From Enhydrobacter aerosaccus (lineage in GTDB: Bacteria > Pseudomonadota > Alphaproteobacteria > Reyranellales > Reyranellaceae), in NCBI GenBank assembly GCA_903915535.1, contig CAIWTJ010000043.1:85017-149016 (forward strand): 64,000 nucleotides of DNA, given 5' to 3'. The translations under genes and the position numbers were made by a program. The notes under the pieces are model-generated. The model had not been told where the DNA came from and did not search any database. It was given only the letters and a program-made list of their open reading frames with translations. Positions 25,386 to 34,757 of this stretch are shown here, one piece after another (position 1 is the stretch's first letter; each line of letters starts with the position of its first letter).

Positions 25386-26882
25386 TCAGCTTCTGGGCTT
25401 GCCCATGGCCGCCACGACCTTGCGGTCGCGGCCGTAGACGTCGTCGCGGAAGGTGGGCGTGCCGTCCGGCGCCGCGGTGACGGTGCGGTAGGTCACGTAG
25501 AGCTTCACCGATTCGGGGAAGCTGTAGTGCACCTGTTCGCCGCCATCGATCGCCCTCTGCACGCGGTTGCGGTCGAAATTGGCGCGGCCCTCGAACACCT
25601 TGGTCACGAAGTCGAGCGGGTTCTGCAGGCGGATGCAGCCGTGGCTGAAGTTGCGGCTGCCCTCGGTGAACAGCCAGCGCGACGCCGTGTCGTGCATGTA
25701 GATCCCGTAGTTGTTCTGGAACGGGAAGAAGATGTAGCCCAGAGCGTTGGTGGCGCCCGGCTCCTGGCGCACGCGATAGGGGAAGGCCTTGGGGTTGATC
25801 GAGTTCCAGTCGACGGTCGCGGGATCGATCTCGGAGTTGTTGTCGCTCCAGCTCGAGAAGATCTTGAAGCCCTGGTTGGCGAGCGCATAGGGGTCGCGGC
25901 GCAGGAGCGGCAGGTATTCGTCGCCGGAGATCGACTGCGGCACGGTCCAGTAGGGGTTGGTCTGGAAGCCGAACATGGTCGACTGGATCTCAGGCGTCGG
26001 ATGCTTGGGCGTGCCCACGATGACCTGGCTCTCGAACACGCGCTTGCCGTCGTTCACGAACACCATCGAGTAGTCGCCGGTGTTGACGAAGACGTAGCGC
26101 TGGCCGAGATCCTCGGCCAGCCAGCGGCGCCGTTCGAGGTTGGCCACGATCTGGTCGATGCGGTCGTCGAGCGAGGTGTTGAGCGAGCGCGTGGTGTTAT
26201 CGCCGATCACGCCGTCGACCGTGAGGCCCTTGGTCTCCTGGTAGGATTTCACCAGCGCCACCAGGGGATCGTCGTAGAGATCGGGCGCGCCGGTGGCGGC
26301 GGGAACCGTGAGCTCGAGCTCGGCCAGCCGCTTGCGCAGCACCGGCACGCGCGGGTCGGTCTTGCCGGGCTTCAGCGCGTCACCGCGCTCGATCGGCGTG
26401 TAGGTGGTGGCAGCGCGCTTCTGGCGCCACGTCGCGAGCGCCTTCTGCAGGGCCGGGTAGTCGCCCTTGGGGGCGAGGCCCGCGAGCCACGCACGGAAGT
26501 CGCTGGCCTCGGCGGCAGCCTTCAGCAGGTCGGCCTTCTTTGCCTTGCGCTGCTCGATCGAGATGTCGGGATCGATGGTGTTGGCGTTGACCCGTCCGGT
26601 CGAGACGTCGCCGGCATAGGCCGCAAAGGCCTCGGCGATCATCTGATCGGTGCGTTCGGTGTCGGCGCTCGACTTCAGCGCCTGCTCGATGCGCTCGACG
26701 CCATACCAGGCGGGATCGAGGCCGTGCTCGGCACTGGCGCGGATCACCGTGAGCAGGGTCTGGGTGCGCGCTTCGGCGGCGCGCGATCCCGTCCACAACG
26801 GTTCGTCGGCGAAAGAAGGGGACGCTCCCAGCAACGGGGCGAAGAACGCCAGAACGGCGATAAGCAAGGGAACGCGTGTCAC
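25386..26882 (-). CDS. L,D-transpeptidase (YcbB-like)
   Basis: Makes 3-3 cross-links in peptidoglycan or attaches proteins to it, in the periplasm. It has 498 residues and a signal peptide (MTRVPLLIAVLAFFAPLLG, cleavage near SFADE). An N-terminal scaffold runs to about residue 195, then a peptidoglycan-binding domain (DPLVALVKSYQETKGLTVDG, about 207-226) and the YkuD catalytic domain from about 264. The nucleophile Cys is in SHGCIRLQNP, about residue 417. The size and order match the YcbB/LdtD group. The gene is monocistronic and convergent with rarA. Confidence 0.93.
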   Translation of the reverse strand: MTRVPLLIAVLAFFAPLLGASPSFADEPLWTGSRAAEARTQTLLTVIRASAEHGLDPAWYGVERIEQALKSSADTERTDQMIAEAFAAYAGDVSTGRVNANTIDPDISIEQRKAKKADLLKAAAEASDFRAWLAGLAPKGDYPALQKALATWRQKRAATTYTPIERGDALKPGKTDPRVPVLRKRLAELELTVPAATGAPDLYDDPLVALVKSYQETKGLTVDGVIGDNTTRSLNTSLDDRIDQIVANLERRRWLAEDLGQRYVFVNTGDYSMVFVNDGKRVFESQVIVGTPKHPTPEIQSTMFGFQTNPYWTVPQSISGDEYLPLLRRDPYALANQGFKIFSSWSDNNSEIDPATVDWNSINPKAFPYRVRQEPGATNALGYIFFPFQNNYGIYMHDTASRWLFTEGSRNFSHGCIRLQNPLDFVTKVFEGRANFDRNRVQRAIDGGEQVHYSFPESVKLYVTYRTVTAAPDGTPTFRDDVYGRDRKVVAAMGKPRS

Positions 26883-26931
26883 GCGCGAATTCTAGCGACC
26901 GGGCTGCACCAACTCACGCGAGGAGAATTGC

Positions 26932-27864
26932 CTAGGCGCGAATGGCGGCGGCCTGTGGCGCATTTGCAACGGCAGGCGGGAGAAAGCCTTGCGCCGCAAG
27001 AAAGCCCAGCAAATCGTCCGTCGCGCGCTGTTTCAGTTCCGGCGTGCCGCCGCCCGCGCGCGCCCCGCGGGTGATGCAGTGCCGGCGCGCCCAGGCCTGG
27101 TACTCCGGCTCGCTGAAGGCGCGGCCGGCGGCAACCACGAAGTGGCTTCCGTCGTCCTCGATGAAATTGGTGCAGCACGACCAGTTCTCCGCGTCCTTGA
27201 TGTCGAACACCGGTCCCAACGACTCCCAGCCGTGATGGGCGCCGCTGTAGACCTTGATCTTGATCCGGCGGTTGCCGGCGGCGCGCATGCGCTCGGCGTA
27301 GTCGATCGCGAGCAGTGCCGGCGTGTAGTCGTCGCGGCCGGCCAGCATGAAGAAGATCGGCCGATCATGGGTGGCGGGGTCGCGATGCTGTGCCGTGGCG
27401 CCCGGGCAGATCGCGACGTGGAGGTCGAAGAGGTGCGGGAAGCCGGCGCGCCAGCGCTGGCGCACGGCGATCGCGGCATTGAGCGTGGCCCCCGCGCCCT
27501 TGGACACGCCCATGACGCCGATCCGGCCCGGATCGATGCGCGGATCGGACTTGAGATGGGCAAGCGCCGCGAAGGCATCCCCCTCCATCTGGGCGGCCGA
27601 CACCAGGGTCTGGTCGGCCACCGTCCGGCGCACGCCCCGGCCGCCGAAACTGTCGACGATCAGGGCGGCGACACCGGCTTCATTGAGGGCCTGTGCATAA
27701 TAATGCTCGCGATGGCGCTGCACGCCCGCGCTGCTGGTCAGGATCACCATGCAGGCAAAAGGCCCGGTGTAGTGCTGCGGAAGATGCAGGCTCGCGGTAA
27801 TGCGCGCCGGCTTGCGGGCGGCGGGATGATCGAAGGTGAGCGTGTCCAGGGACACCGATTCCAT
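26932..27864 (-). CDS. Dienelactone hydrolase family / alpha/beta hydrolase
   Basis: A 310-residue serine hydrolase. The nucleophile elbow is GVSKGAG (GxSxG, about residues 119-125), the acid probably Asp in LAGRDDY (about 175), and the His in SGAHHGWES (about 208). There is no signal peptide. An oxyanion region VILTSSAGV precedes. The dienelactone hydrolase group contains many esterases and lipases of unknown substrate; none can be named. The C-terminal 50 residues hold an extra domain rich in Gly and Ala. It is divergent from the pseudouridine synthase, 35 bases away. An unusual Cys-Cys (WSCCTNF) lies after the active-site His. Confidence 0.8.
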   Translation of the reverse strand: MESVSLDTLTFDHPAARKPARITASLHLPQHYTGPFACMVILTSSAGVQRHREHYYAQALNEAGVAALIVDSFGGRGVRRTVADQTLVSAAQMEGDAFAALAHLKSDPRIDPGRIGVMGVSKGAGATLNAAIAVRQRWRAGFPHLFDLHVAICPGATAQHRDPATHDRPIFFMLAGRDDYTPALLAIDYAERMRAAGNRRIKIKVYSGAHHGWESLGPVFDIKDAENWSCCTNFIEDDGSHFVVAAGRAFSEPEYQAWARRHCITRGARAGGGTPELKQRATDDLLGFLAAQGFLPPAVANAPQAAAIRA

Positions 27865-27899
27865 GGACGCTTTTTAGCTTGTCCCGTAGGTTGCGCGCC

Positions 27900-28901
27900 A
27901 TGAGTGACACCGTGCGGGTCCAGATGCGCGCCGTCTCCGATGACGAGGCGGGATTGCGGCTCGACCGCTGGTTCCAGCGGCATTATCCGGCGCTGAGCCA
28001 CGGCGCGCTGCAGAAGCTGCTGCGCACCGGCCAGGTCCGGGTCGACGGCAAGCGGGTCGAGGGCAAGGATCGGGTCGAGCCCGGCCAGACCGTGCGCCTG
28101 CCGCCCGGTGTCAGCGCGCCGCCCCCGGCGGTGGTCGCAGCGGTCGCGGTCAAGGAGCGTCCGGTCATCTCCGAGCGCGACGCGGCCGAGATCCAGAAGC
28201 TGATCATCTTCCAGGACGATTGGGTGATCGCCCTCAACAAGCCGTCAGGCCTCGCCGTCCAGGGCGGCAGCGGCACCGAGCGCCATGTCGACGGCATGCT
28301 CGACGGGCTGCGCTTCGGCTCCGAGATCCGCCCGCGCCTGGTCCACCGACTCGACAAGGACACCTCGGGCCTGCTGCTGATCGCGCGCACCAGCCAGGCC
28401 GCCAAGCGTCTGGCCGAATCGTTCCGCGATCGCGAGACCGAGAAGCTGTACTGGGCGATCGTGGTCGGCGTGCCGCCCAAGCGCGAAGGGGCAATCGACC
28501 TGCCGCTCGCCAAGCGCCCCGGCGCGCGCGATCGCGAGACCATGCAGGTCGATCACGAGGAAGGGCTGAAGGCGCTGACGCACTTCCGCGAGATGGATCG
28601 TGCGGGCCGGCGGGCGGCGTTGCTGGCGCTGTGGCCGCGCACCGGCCGCACCCACCAGCTCCGCGTTCATTGCGCGGAGATGGGCTGTCCGATCCTGGGC
28701 GACCGCAAGTATGGCGGCGAGGCTGGCGAGCTCACGACCATCGCCGATCCGCGCAAGCTCTACCTGCACGCCCGCCGCATCACGCTGCCGCATCCGTCGG
28801 GCAAGGGCGAACTCAAGGTCCAGGCCGAACTGCCGCCTCACTTCCGCCGCACCGTCGAGGCATTTGGCTTCGCGACCACCGGCGATCGCGAGAGCGAGTA
28901 G
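27900..28901 (+). CDS. RluA family pseudouridine synthase
   Basis: Isomerises uridine to pseudouridine in 23S rRNA. From ATG 27900 the 333-residue protein begins with an S4 RNA-binding domain (GLRLDRWFQRHYPALSHGAL, residues 18-37). The catalytic domain carries LVHRLDKDTSGLLLIART (about residues 147-164), whose Asp in HRLD is the nucleophile. The RTGRTHQLRVH strand and the GCPILGDRKYGG loop are also present. Size and S4 domain fit the RluC/RluD subfamily; which site it modifies is unsure. An upstream TTG at 27879 would add seven residues. The AsmA gene follows 16 bases later. Confidence 0.92.
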   Translation: MSDTVRVQMRAVSDDEAGLRLDRWFQRHYPALSHGALQKLLRTGQVRVDGKRVEGKDRVEPGQTVRLPPGVSAPPPAVVAAVAVKERPVISERDAAEIQKLIIFQDDWVIALNKPSGLAVQGGSGTERHVDGMLDGLRFGSEIRPRLVHRLDKDTSGLLLIARTSQAAKRLAESFRDRETEKLYWAIVVGVPPKREGAIDLPLAKRPGARDRETMQVDHEEGLKALTHFREMDRAGRRAALLALWPRTGRTHQLRVHCAEMGCPILGDRKYGGEAGELTTIADPRKLYLHARRITLPHPSGKGELKVQAELPPHFRRTVEAFGFATTGDRESE

Positions 28902-28917
28902 GGAGACACCGACGGCA

Positions 28918-30918
28918 ATGCGCATCCGCTGGCGGCTCGTGCTCTGGACTTCAGTCGTGGTTGTGCCCGTTCTAGCGGCCGGCGTGCTGATCTGGAGCAA
29001 GACGCGCGACCTCTCGCGCTACCAGAGCCGGCTCGAGGAGCAGGTGCGCAAGGTGACCGGCCGACAGCTCACCGCGCGCATCCCGCTCAAGGTCCATCTC
29101 AGCCGTGAGCCGGCGCTGATCGCCGAGGGCGTGACTTTGTCGAACGCGCCGTGGGCCTCGCGGCCCGAGCTGGCACGGGTCGCCAAGATCACGATGTATC
29201 TCGATCCGTTCTCGCTGCTGCTGGGCGAATCGAAGATCAGCCGTCTGGTGCTCGAAGGCGCCGACATCCTGGTCGAACGCAACGAAGCAGGCGACGCCAA
29301 CCTCGAGATGCTGCCGCCGCCCGACGGTTCGGGGCCGCGGGCGGCAGACAACAAGTCGTTGCGGGTCGTCACCAATCCCGCCTTTCCCTGGATCTCCAAC
29401 ATCGAGGTGCGCAACTCGGTGCTGACCGTGGCCGAAGGCAACGGCCACCCGCCGGTCGTCCTCCAGATCAGCAGCGGCACCCTGAAGGCCTCGGCGCCCG
29501 GCCAGCCGCTGCAGATCGACGGTCACTTCGCGACGCCGGGAGCGGCGACCTTCGACCTCACTGGCACTGCCGGATCGTTCGATGGCTGGATGCGCGGTCT
29601 GCCCGGCAACATCGACCTGCAAGGCGGCTTCGGTGGCGGCAAGATCGCGATCAAGGGCGGCGTTGGCGTCAAGGGCACCAGCATCCAGATCACGGCCGAC
29701 GGTCCCGACATCGCAGTTTTCGGTCCGTACATCCACGTGCCGATCCCGAGCGGCGGTCCTTATTCGTTGAGCGCCAAAGCGGCGACGTTGCGCGGCAACT
29801 TCAAGGTGGAAGTGCCGACCCTGAAGGTGGGCAACAGCGAGATGACCGGTGAGGCGCTGTTCCGCACCGACCGGCAGGGCGTGCCCAACGTCGCGGTGAA
29901 CATCGATGCCGCCAAGATCGACGCGGCCGGCCTCAAGGCGCCGCCGGCGCCGCCGGCCGATCCCGCGTCGACGGCAACCAGGCGATTCCTGCCCTCGACG
30001 CCGTTCCAGGCCAACTGGCTCGGCCGGTCGAACGTTCAGGTGACGGCGCGGGTCGGTGAGGTGACAGGCTTTGCGGGCAAGATCGCCAACGGCTCGGTGA
30101 CGCTGGTGTCGAGCTCGACGCGTTACGCTTTCCGGGCGGCCGCCTCGATCGGCACGGGCTCCGCGGGCTTCGATCTCGTCTACGATCCGGCTGGGCGCAA
30201 CGGACAGGCAACCCTGACCGCTACCGCGAGCCACGTGGCGCTCGAGGATCTCTCGGGACTGTTGGGCCTCGACACCGGCATCAAGGACGGTGTGGCCGAC
30301 ATCGATCTGCGCCTGCGCGGAGCCGGGCGCTCGACGGAAAGCGCCCTCAACGTCGCGAGCGGCTCGATCGACTTCGCCGTCGCCAAGGGTGTGTGGCCGC
30401 GCGGCGGACTGGCCGGCTGGCCGGCCGAGACCCAGCGCCTGCTGGGAGGCAACGACAACGGGGTGCCGTTCAATTGCATCGGCGGCCGCTTCGACGTGAG
30501 CGGCGGCGTGGCAAACCTGCGCCGTCTCGTGATCGACACGCCGCGCGCCACGATCGTGGGCGGCGGCTTCCTGCATGCGCGCAGCGAGAGCTGGGAGATG
30601 ATCCTCGAGCCCGAATCGCGCGACGCTCAGGGCGCGCAGTTCGCGCAGCCGCTGCGGCTGAAGGGCGGTACTGGTAAACCGACGGCAGGCGCGCTCGAGC
30701 CCGCTCTCACAAAGCTGATCATCGGCGCGGGCACGGTGCCCAGCCTGACCGGTACCCTGAACACGATCGCGCGCCAGCCGAACGTCAACGCCTGCGCCAC
30801 CATGGCCCCCCGGGTCGAGGGCATGCGGCCGGGCCTGCGGGCGCAACTGCCGACGCCTTCTGCCGAGACCCGTGGCCGACGGCCGACCACGCCGGCCGCG
30901 CCGCGGCGCAACCCCTGA
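28918..30918 (+). CDS. AsmA family protein
   Basis: AsmA-like proteins are large inner-membrane-anchored periplasmic proteins with repeated beta-groove domains, now linked to lipid transfer between membranes. The 666 residues from ATG 28918 start with a signal anchor (RLVLWTSVVVVPVLAAGVLI, residues 5-24). An AsmA N-domain (TARIPLKVHLSREPALIAEG...SKISRLVLEGADILVERN) and a C-domain (about 475-630) with ASGSIDFAVAKGVWPRGG follow. A proline-rich basic tail ends it. The upstream open frame is an out-of-frame reading of the pseudouridine synthase gene. Confidence 0.88.
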   Translation: MRIRWRLVLWTSVVVVPVLAAGVLIWSKTRDLSRYQSRLEEQVRKVTGRQLTARIPLKVHLSREPALIAEGVTLSNAPWASRPELARVAKITMYLDPFSLLLGESKISRLVLEGADILVERNEAGDANLEMLPPPDGSGPRAADNKSLRVVTNPAFPWISNIEVRNSVLTVAEGNGHPPVVLQISSGTLKASAPGQPLQIDGHFATPGAATFDLTGTAGSFDGWMRGLPGNIDLQGGFGGGKIAIKGGVGVKGTSIQITADGPDIAVFGPYIHVPIPSGGPYSLSAKAATLRGNFKVEVPTLKVGNSEMTGEALFRTDRQGVPNVAVNIDAAKIDAAGLKAPPAPPADPASTATRRFLPSTPFQANWLGRSNVQVTARVGEVTGFAGKIANGSVTLVSSSTRYAFRAAASIGTGSAGFDLVYDPAGRNGQATLTATASHVALEDLSGLLGLDTGIKDGVADIDLRLRGAGRSTESALNVASGSIDFAVAKGVWPRGGLAGWPAETQRLLGGNDNGVPFNCIGGRFDVSGGVANLRRLVIDTPRATIVGGGFLHARSESWEMILEPESRDAQGAQFAQPLRLKGGTGKPTAGALEPALTKLIIGAGTVPSLTGTLNTIARQPNVNACATMAPRVEGMRPGLRAQLPTPSAETRGRRPTTPAAPRRNP

Positions 30919-30921
30919 GAG

Positions 30922-31473
30922 ATGCTAGGCGACATGACACTCAAACCGGCAGATCAAGTCGCGATCCGCTTCAAGAAGGCAAAAATCGCCAGACTCATGC
31001 TCATGGGGCTCGTGATGATGGTTGCATCCATCGCGATCTGCTTTCTTCCCGATCACGCGACGCCTTTTCCAGCCCTGCTCCTGCAGGCGCTTGGGATTTT
31101 CGGCGTTGCCTTCTTTGGGCTGGCTTCGTTGGTTTACGTGGCGCAGTTCTTCAGCCGCCGACCCGCCCTGATCGTCGACCGGGAGGGCATCGTCGATCAC
31201 ACCACGTATCCCGGCGTTGGCCGCGTCTATTGGAGGGAGATTCGAGGTCTGCGTGCGGGCCTCATCAGAAAGGTGCCGTTCCTCATCGTGGATGTGCACG
31301 ATCCGCAGAAATTCCTTCCGCGCGGCAACATGTTCCAGCGCTTCCTTAGAGCGAGCAGCGCGCAGATGGTCGGCAGTCCCATAACGCTTGCCGCGACGTC
31401 GCTGGACGCCGATTTCGACCAGTTGGCGGCGTTGATCGAGCATGCCCGCCAACAGGCCGTCACGGCTGGCTGA
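30922..31473 (+). CDS. STM3941-like membrane protein with PH-like domain
   Basis: A 183-residue protein with two membrane helices (about residues 28-46 and 52-72). A cytosolic region follows, resembling the bacterial PH-like domain of STM3941-type proteins (RRPALIVDREGIVDHTTYPGVGRVYW, read as strands, to about 145). It ends with a helix. ATG 30922 lies 3 bases after the AsmA stop; ATG 30934 (MTLKPADQV) is equally possible. Residues 146-160 (SAQMVGSPITLAATSLD) resemble the family's 'g.pi.i....l' stretch. Function unknown. Confidence 0.7.
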   Translation: MLGDMTLKPADQVAIRFKKAKIARLMLMGLVMMVASIAICFLPDHATPFPALLLQALGIFGVAFFGLASLVYVAQFFSRRPALIVDREGIVDHTTYPGVGRVYWREIRGLRAGLIRKVPFLIVDVHDPQKFLPRGNMFQRFLRASSAQMVGSPITLAATSLDADFDQLAALIEHARQQAVTAG

Positions 31474-31520
31474 CGCTGCCCTTGTCGCCCCCTGCCTCGG
31501 GCGTGTAAGCCCAGCGGCAC

Positions 31521-32243
31521 ATGAAGCGCTTTTACAAAGAGACGGAGACCGAGGCGGGCGAGGGCGGCCATCGCGTGCTGCTGGACGGCAAGCCGATGCG
31601 GACGCCGGCCAAATCGATCCTGACCGTGCCGACGGCATCGCTCGCCGAGGCGATCGCGAGCGAATGGCGCGCGGTGCCCGAAGGCAGCGAGATCAATACC
31701 GCCCATCTGCCGTTGACGCGCCTGGCCGCGACCGGCCTCGACCGCGTGGCGCCGCGACACCTGGAGATCATCGCCGATACCGCCAAGTATGGCGGCTCCG
31801 ACCTGCTGTGCTACCGCGCATCGGCGCCCGACAGCCTGGTGAAGACGCAGACGGAAACCTGGCAGCCGCTGCTCGACTGGGCGGCCGAGCGCTACGGCGC
31901 GCGCCTCAATGTCGTGGAGGGCATCAGCTTCGTCGAGCAGCCCGAAGAGGCCAAGGCGCGTCTGCGCGATGCGGTGGCCGCGCATGCCGATCTCGCTTTG
32001 GCTGCCCTCTACAATCTCACCCACACATCGGGATCGCTGGTGATCGCGCTCGCGGTGTCGGAGGGGCGATTGACGGCGGAACAGGCGGCTGACGCCACGC
32101 TGGTCGACGAGCTCTATCAGGTCGGGCGCTGGGGGGACGATCCGCTGGCGGAAAAGCATCGCGAAGGCGTGCGCAAGGACATCGCGTCCGGCGCGCGCTT
32201 CCTCGCCCTACTGGAAAGACAAAGACTGAGGGAACGGACATGA
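31521..32243 (+). CDS. ATP12 family F1-ATPase assembly chaperone
   Basis: ATP12 binds the F1 alpha subunit during assembly of ATP synthase; it occurs in mitochondria and Alphaproteobacteria. The 240 residues show the N-terminal beta domain (MKRFYKETETEAG, VLLDGKPMRTPAKSILTVPT), the central SLAEAIASEW helix, the DTAKYGGSDLLCYRA stretch and the C-terminal helical bundle with ALYNLTHTSGSLVIALAV. The stop overlaps the next ATG (ATGA). It is typically near RluA-type and HAD genes, as here with the pseudouridine synthase 3 kb upstream. Confidence 0.93.
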   Translation: MKRFYKETETEAGEGGHRVLLDGKPMRTPAKSILTVPTASLAEAIASEWRAVPEGSEINTAHLPLTRLAATGLDRVAPRHLEIIADTAKYGGSDLLCYRASAPDSLVKTQTETWQPLLDWAAERYGARLNVVEGISFVEQPEEAKARLRDAVAAHADLALAALYNLTHTSGSLVIALAVSEGRLTAEQAADATLVDELYQVGRWGDDPLAEKHREGVRKDIASGARFLALLERQRLRERT

Positions 32244-33112
32244 GCGCGGGCACGAAGTTCAGGGAGATCCTGGCGATGAACGGTCTGGTCGAGGCGATGG
32301 CCGCGCACTCGCCCCTGTCGGCGATGCTGGCGGCGGAAGCCGGCTTCGATGCGATCTGGGCGTCGGGCTTCGAACTGTCGGCGATGTACGGCGTGCCCGA
32401 CGTCAGCATCGTGTCGATGACGCAGCATCTCGACATGACGCGCGCCATTGTCGAGCGTTCAGGGCTTCCGGTCGTGGCCGACATCGACACGGGCTTCGGC
32501 AACGCGATCAACGTGCTCTACGCCGTCGAACAGTACGAGCGCGCGGGGGTCGCGGCGATCGTGATGGAGGACAAGAGCTTCCCCAAGGTGTCGAGCCTGA
32601 TCGCGGGCGGCCGCCAGGACATGGTCCGCATCGAGGAGTTCCAAGGCAAGATCGAGGCGGCGCGGTCGGTGCGCAAGGACAAGGACCTCGTGCTCGTGGC
32701 GCGCACCGAGGCGCTGATCGCGGGTCTCGGCCAGGAAGAGGCGCTGAAGCGGGCGCGCGCCTACGAAGCCGCCGGCGCCGACATGATCCTCGTTCATTCG
32801 AAGCAGAAGACGCCGGACGAGATCGAGGCTTTTGTGAAGGCCTGGGACGGTAAGGCCCCGATCGCACTGGTGCCGACGGCCTATCCGCAGATGACGGTGG
32901 CGCGGGTCAAGGAGCTGAAGAAGATCGGCCTCCTCATCTGGGGCAACCATGCGATCCGGGCGTCGGTCGGCGCCATGCGGAAGACCTTCGCGAAAATCCG
33001 CAAGGACCGCGGCATCCACACGGTGGAATCGGAGATCGCGACCGTCGACGAGGTCTTCGATTTGCAGGGCATGGGCAAAGTGAAGGCCGACGAGAAGAAA
33101 TTCCTGCGCTAG
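32240..33112 (+). CDS. Isocitrate lyase/PEP mutase superfamily protein (PEP mutase-like)
   Basis: A 290-residue TIM-barrel enzyme of the PEP mutase/isocitrate lyase superfamily. The gating loop reads VMEDKSFPK, the EDKxFPK signature of phosphoenolpyruvate mutase and phosphonopyruvate hydrolase. DIDTGFGN (about residues 82-89) holds the metal-binding Asp pair, and VARTEALIAG (about 157-166) and VHSKQKTPDEIEAF fit as well. So C-P bond chemistry is possible: making phosphonopyruvate, or splitting it. No Ppd decarboxylase or AEP transaminase is adjacent. The ATG overlaps the ATP12 stop. A palindromic repeat follows. Confidence 0.8.
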   Translation: MSAGTKFREILAMNGLVEAMAAHSPLSAMLAAEAGFDAIWASGFELSAMYGVPDVSIVSMTQHLDMTRAIVERSGLPVVADIDTGFGNAINVLYAVEQYERAGVAAIVMEDKSFPKVSSLIAGGRQDMVRIEEFQGKIEAARSVRKDKDLVLVARTEALIAGLGQEEALKRARAYEAAGADMILVHSKQKTPDEIEAFVKAWDGKAPIALVPTAYPQMTVARVKELKKIGLLIWGNHAIRASVGAMRKTFAKIRKDRGIHTVESEIATVDEVFDLQGMGKVKADEKKFLR

Positions 33113-33120
33113 CGCACGTT

Positions 33121-33166
33121 GTCATCCTGAGCGCAGCGAAGGATCCTTCGCTTCGCTCAGGATGAC
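33121..33166. repeat. Near-perfect 46-base palindrome (TCATCCTGAGC family)
   Basis: Arms of 23 bases (33121-33143 and 33144-33166) meet at GGATCC with one mismatch (position 33134 against 33153). It would form a loop-free hairpin directly after the PEP-mutase-like stop and 38 bases before pccB. It shares tcatcctgagcg...cgaagga with the repeats at 2102 and 17762, so it belongs to a dispersed intergenic family. Confidence 0.85.
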
Positions 33167-33204
33167 AAATTGGTCTAAAAAGGGATCCGGACCGGAGTTT
33201 TCGT

Positions 33205-34737
33205 ATGCAAGACATGTTGAAAGAGCTCGAGAAGCGCCGCGCGGCGGCCCGTCTGGGCGGCGGCCAGCGGCGCATCGACGCCCAGCACGCCAAGGGCAAG
33301 CTGACGGCGCGCGAGCGCATCGATGCGCTGCTCGATCCGGGCTCGTTCGAGGAATACGACATGTTCGTCGAGCACCGCTCGATCGATTTCGGCATGCAGG
33401 ACCAGAAGATCCCGGGCGACGGCGTCGTGACGGGCCAGGGCACGATCAACGGCCGGCTGGTCTATGTCTTCAGCCAGGACTTCACCGTGTTCGGCGGCGC
33501 CCTTTCGGGCATGCATGCCGCCAAGATCTGCAAGATCATGGACATCGCCATGAAGGTCGGCGCGCCGGTGTTGGGCCTCAACGATTCCGGCGGCGCCCGC
33601 ATCCAGGAAGGCGTCGATTCGCTGGCGGGTTACGCCGACGTGTTCCAGAAGAACGTGCTGGCCTCGGGCGTGATCCCGCAGATCTCGATGGTCATGGGCC
33701 CGTGCGCGGGAGGTGCCGTCTATTCGCCGGCCATGACCGACTTCATCTTCATGGTGAAGGACAGCTCCTACATGTTCGTGACCGGTCCCGACGTGGTGAA
33801 GACGGTGACGCACGAGACGGTGACTCAGGAGGAACTGGGCGGCGCGCTCACGCATACGCAGAAGTCGGGCGTCGCCGATCTCGCGTTCGAGAACGACATC
33901 GAGGCGCTGCTGCAGCTTCGCCGCTTCGTCGATTTCCTGCCGAGCAACAACCGCGAGAAGGCGCCAGTGCGCCCGACGCACGATCCGTCCGACCGTGACG
34001 ATCTCTCGCTCGACACGCTGGTGCCGGATAATCCCAACAAGCCCTACGACATCAAGGAGCTGATCCTGAAGGTCGTGGACGAGGGCGACTTTTTCGAGCT
34101 ATCGCCGGAATGGGCCGGCAACATCGTCGTGGGCTTCGGCCGCATGGCCGGCAAGACCGTGGGCTTCGTCGCCAACCAGCCGATGGTGCTGGCGGGCTGC
34201 CTCGACATCGATTCGAGCCGCAAGGGCGCGCGGTTCGTGCGCTTCTGCGATGCGTTCAACATCCCGATCGTGACCTTCGTCGACGTGCCGGGCTTCCTGC
34301 CGGGCACGACGCAGGAGTTCGGCGGCATCATCAAACACGGCGCCAAGCTGCTCTATGCCTACGCCGAGGCGACGGTGCCGAAAGTCACGGTGATCACGCG
34401 CAAGGCCTACGGCGGCGCCTACGACGTGATGGCGTCCAAGCACCTGCGTGGCGACATGAACTACGCCTGGCCGGGCGCGGAGATCGCGGTGATGGGCGCC
34501 AAGGGCGCGGTCGAGATCATCTTTCGCTCCGACATCGGCGACGCCAAGAAGATCGCGGCACGCACCGAGGAATATCGCGAGAAGTTCGCCAATCCGTTCA
34601 TCGCGGCCAATCGCGGCTTCATCGACGATGTGATCATGCCGCACGGTACGCGCCGCCGGGTGTGCAAGGCGCTGGCGAGTCTCGAGAACAAGAAGCTCGA
34701 GAATCCCTGGCGCAAGCACGGGAACCTGCCCCTTTGA
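33205..34737 (+). CDS. pccB: Propionyl-CoA carboxylase beta subunit (carboxyltransferase)
   Basis: Transfers the carboxyl from biotin to propionyl-CoA (or a related acyl-CoA), giving methylmalonyl-CoA. The 510-residue protein has the two crotonase-fold carboxyltransferase halves. One carries [24 protein letters not shown] (about residues 128-151) and [15 protein letters not shown]; the other has [34 protein letters not shown] (about 359-392) and [19 protein letters not shown]. These motifs are nearest to PCC beta. ATG 33205 lacks a strong ribosome site but starts the family's [13 protein letters not shown] small 2-TM gene and pccA follow. Confidence 0.95.
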   Translation: MQDMLKELEKRRAAARLGGGQRRIDAQHAKGKLTARERIDALLDPGSFEEYDMFVEHRSIDFGMQDQKIPGDGVVTGQGTINGRLVYVFSQDFTVFGGALSGMHAAKICKIMDIAMKVGAPVLGLNDSGGARIQEGVDSLAGYADVFQKNVLASGVIPQISMVMGPCAGGAVYSPAMTDFIFMVKDSSYMFVTGPDVVKTVTHETVTQEELGGALTHTQKSGVADLAFENDIEALLQLRRFVDFLPSNNREKAPVRPTHDPSDRDDLSLDTLVPDNPNKPYDIKELILKVVDEGDFFELSPEWAGNIVVGFGRMAGKTVGFVANQPMVLAGCLDIDSSRKGARFVRFCDAFNIPIVTFVDVPGFLPGTTQEFGGIIKHGAKLLYAYAEATVPKVTVITRKAYGGAYDVMASKHLRGDMNYAWPGAEIAVMGAKGAVEIIFRSDIGDAKKIAARTEEYREKFANPFIAANRGFIDDVIMPHGTRRRVCKALASLENKKLENPWRKHGNLPL

Positions 34738-34757
34738 GCACGTCGCCCGAGGAGCGC

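Noticed and set aside
32240..33112. A phosphonate biosynthesis cluster around the PEP-mutase-like gene
   Set aside because: No decarboxylase, transaminase or C-P lyase gene is nearby; the neighbours are ATP12 and pccB.
33121..33166. Classical intrinsic terminator
   Set aside because: The palindrome has no T-run on either side, so it is listed as a repeat rather than a terminator.
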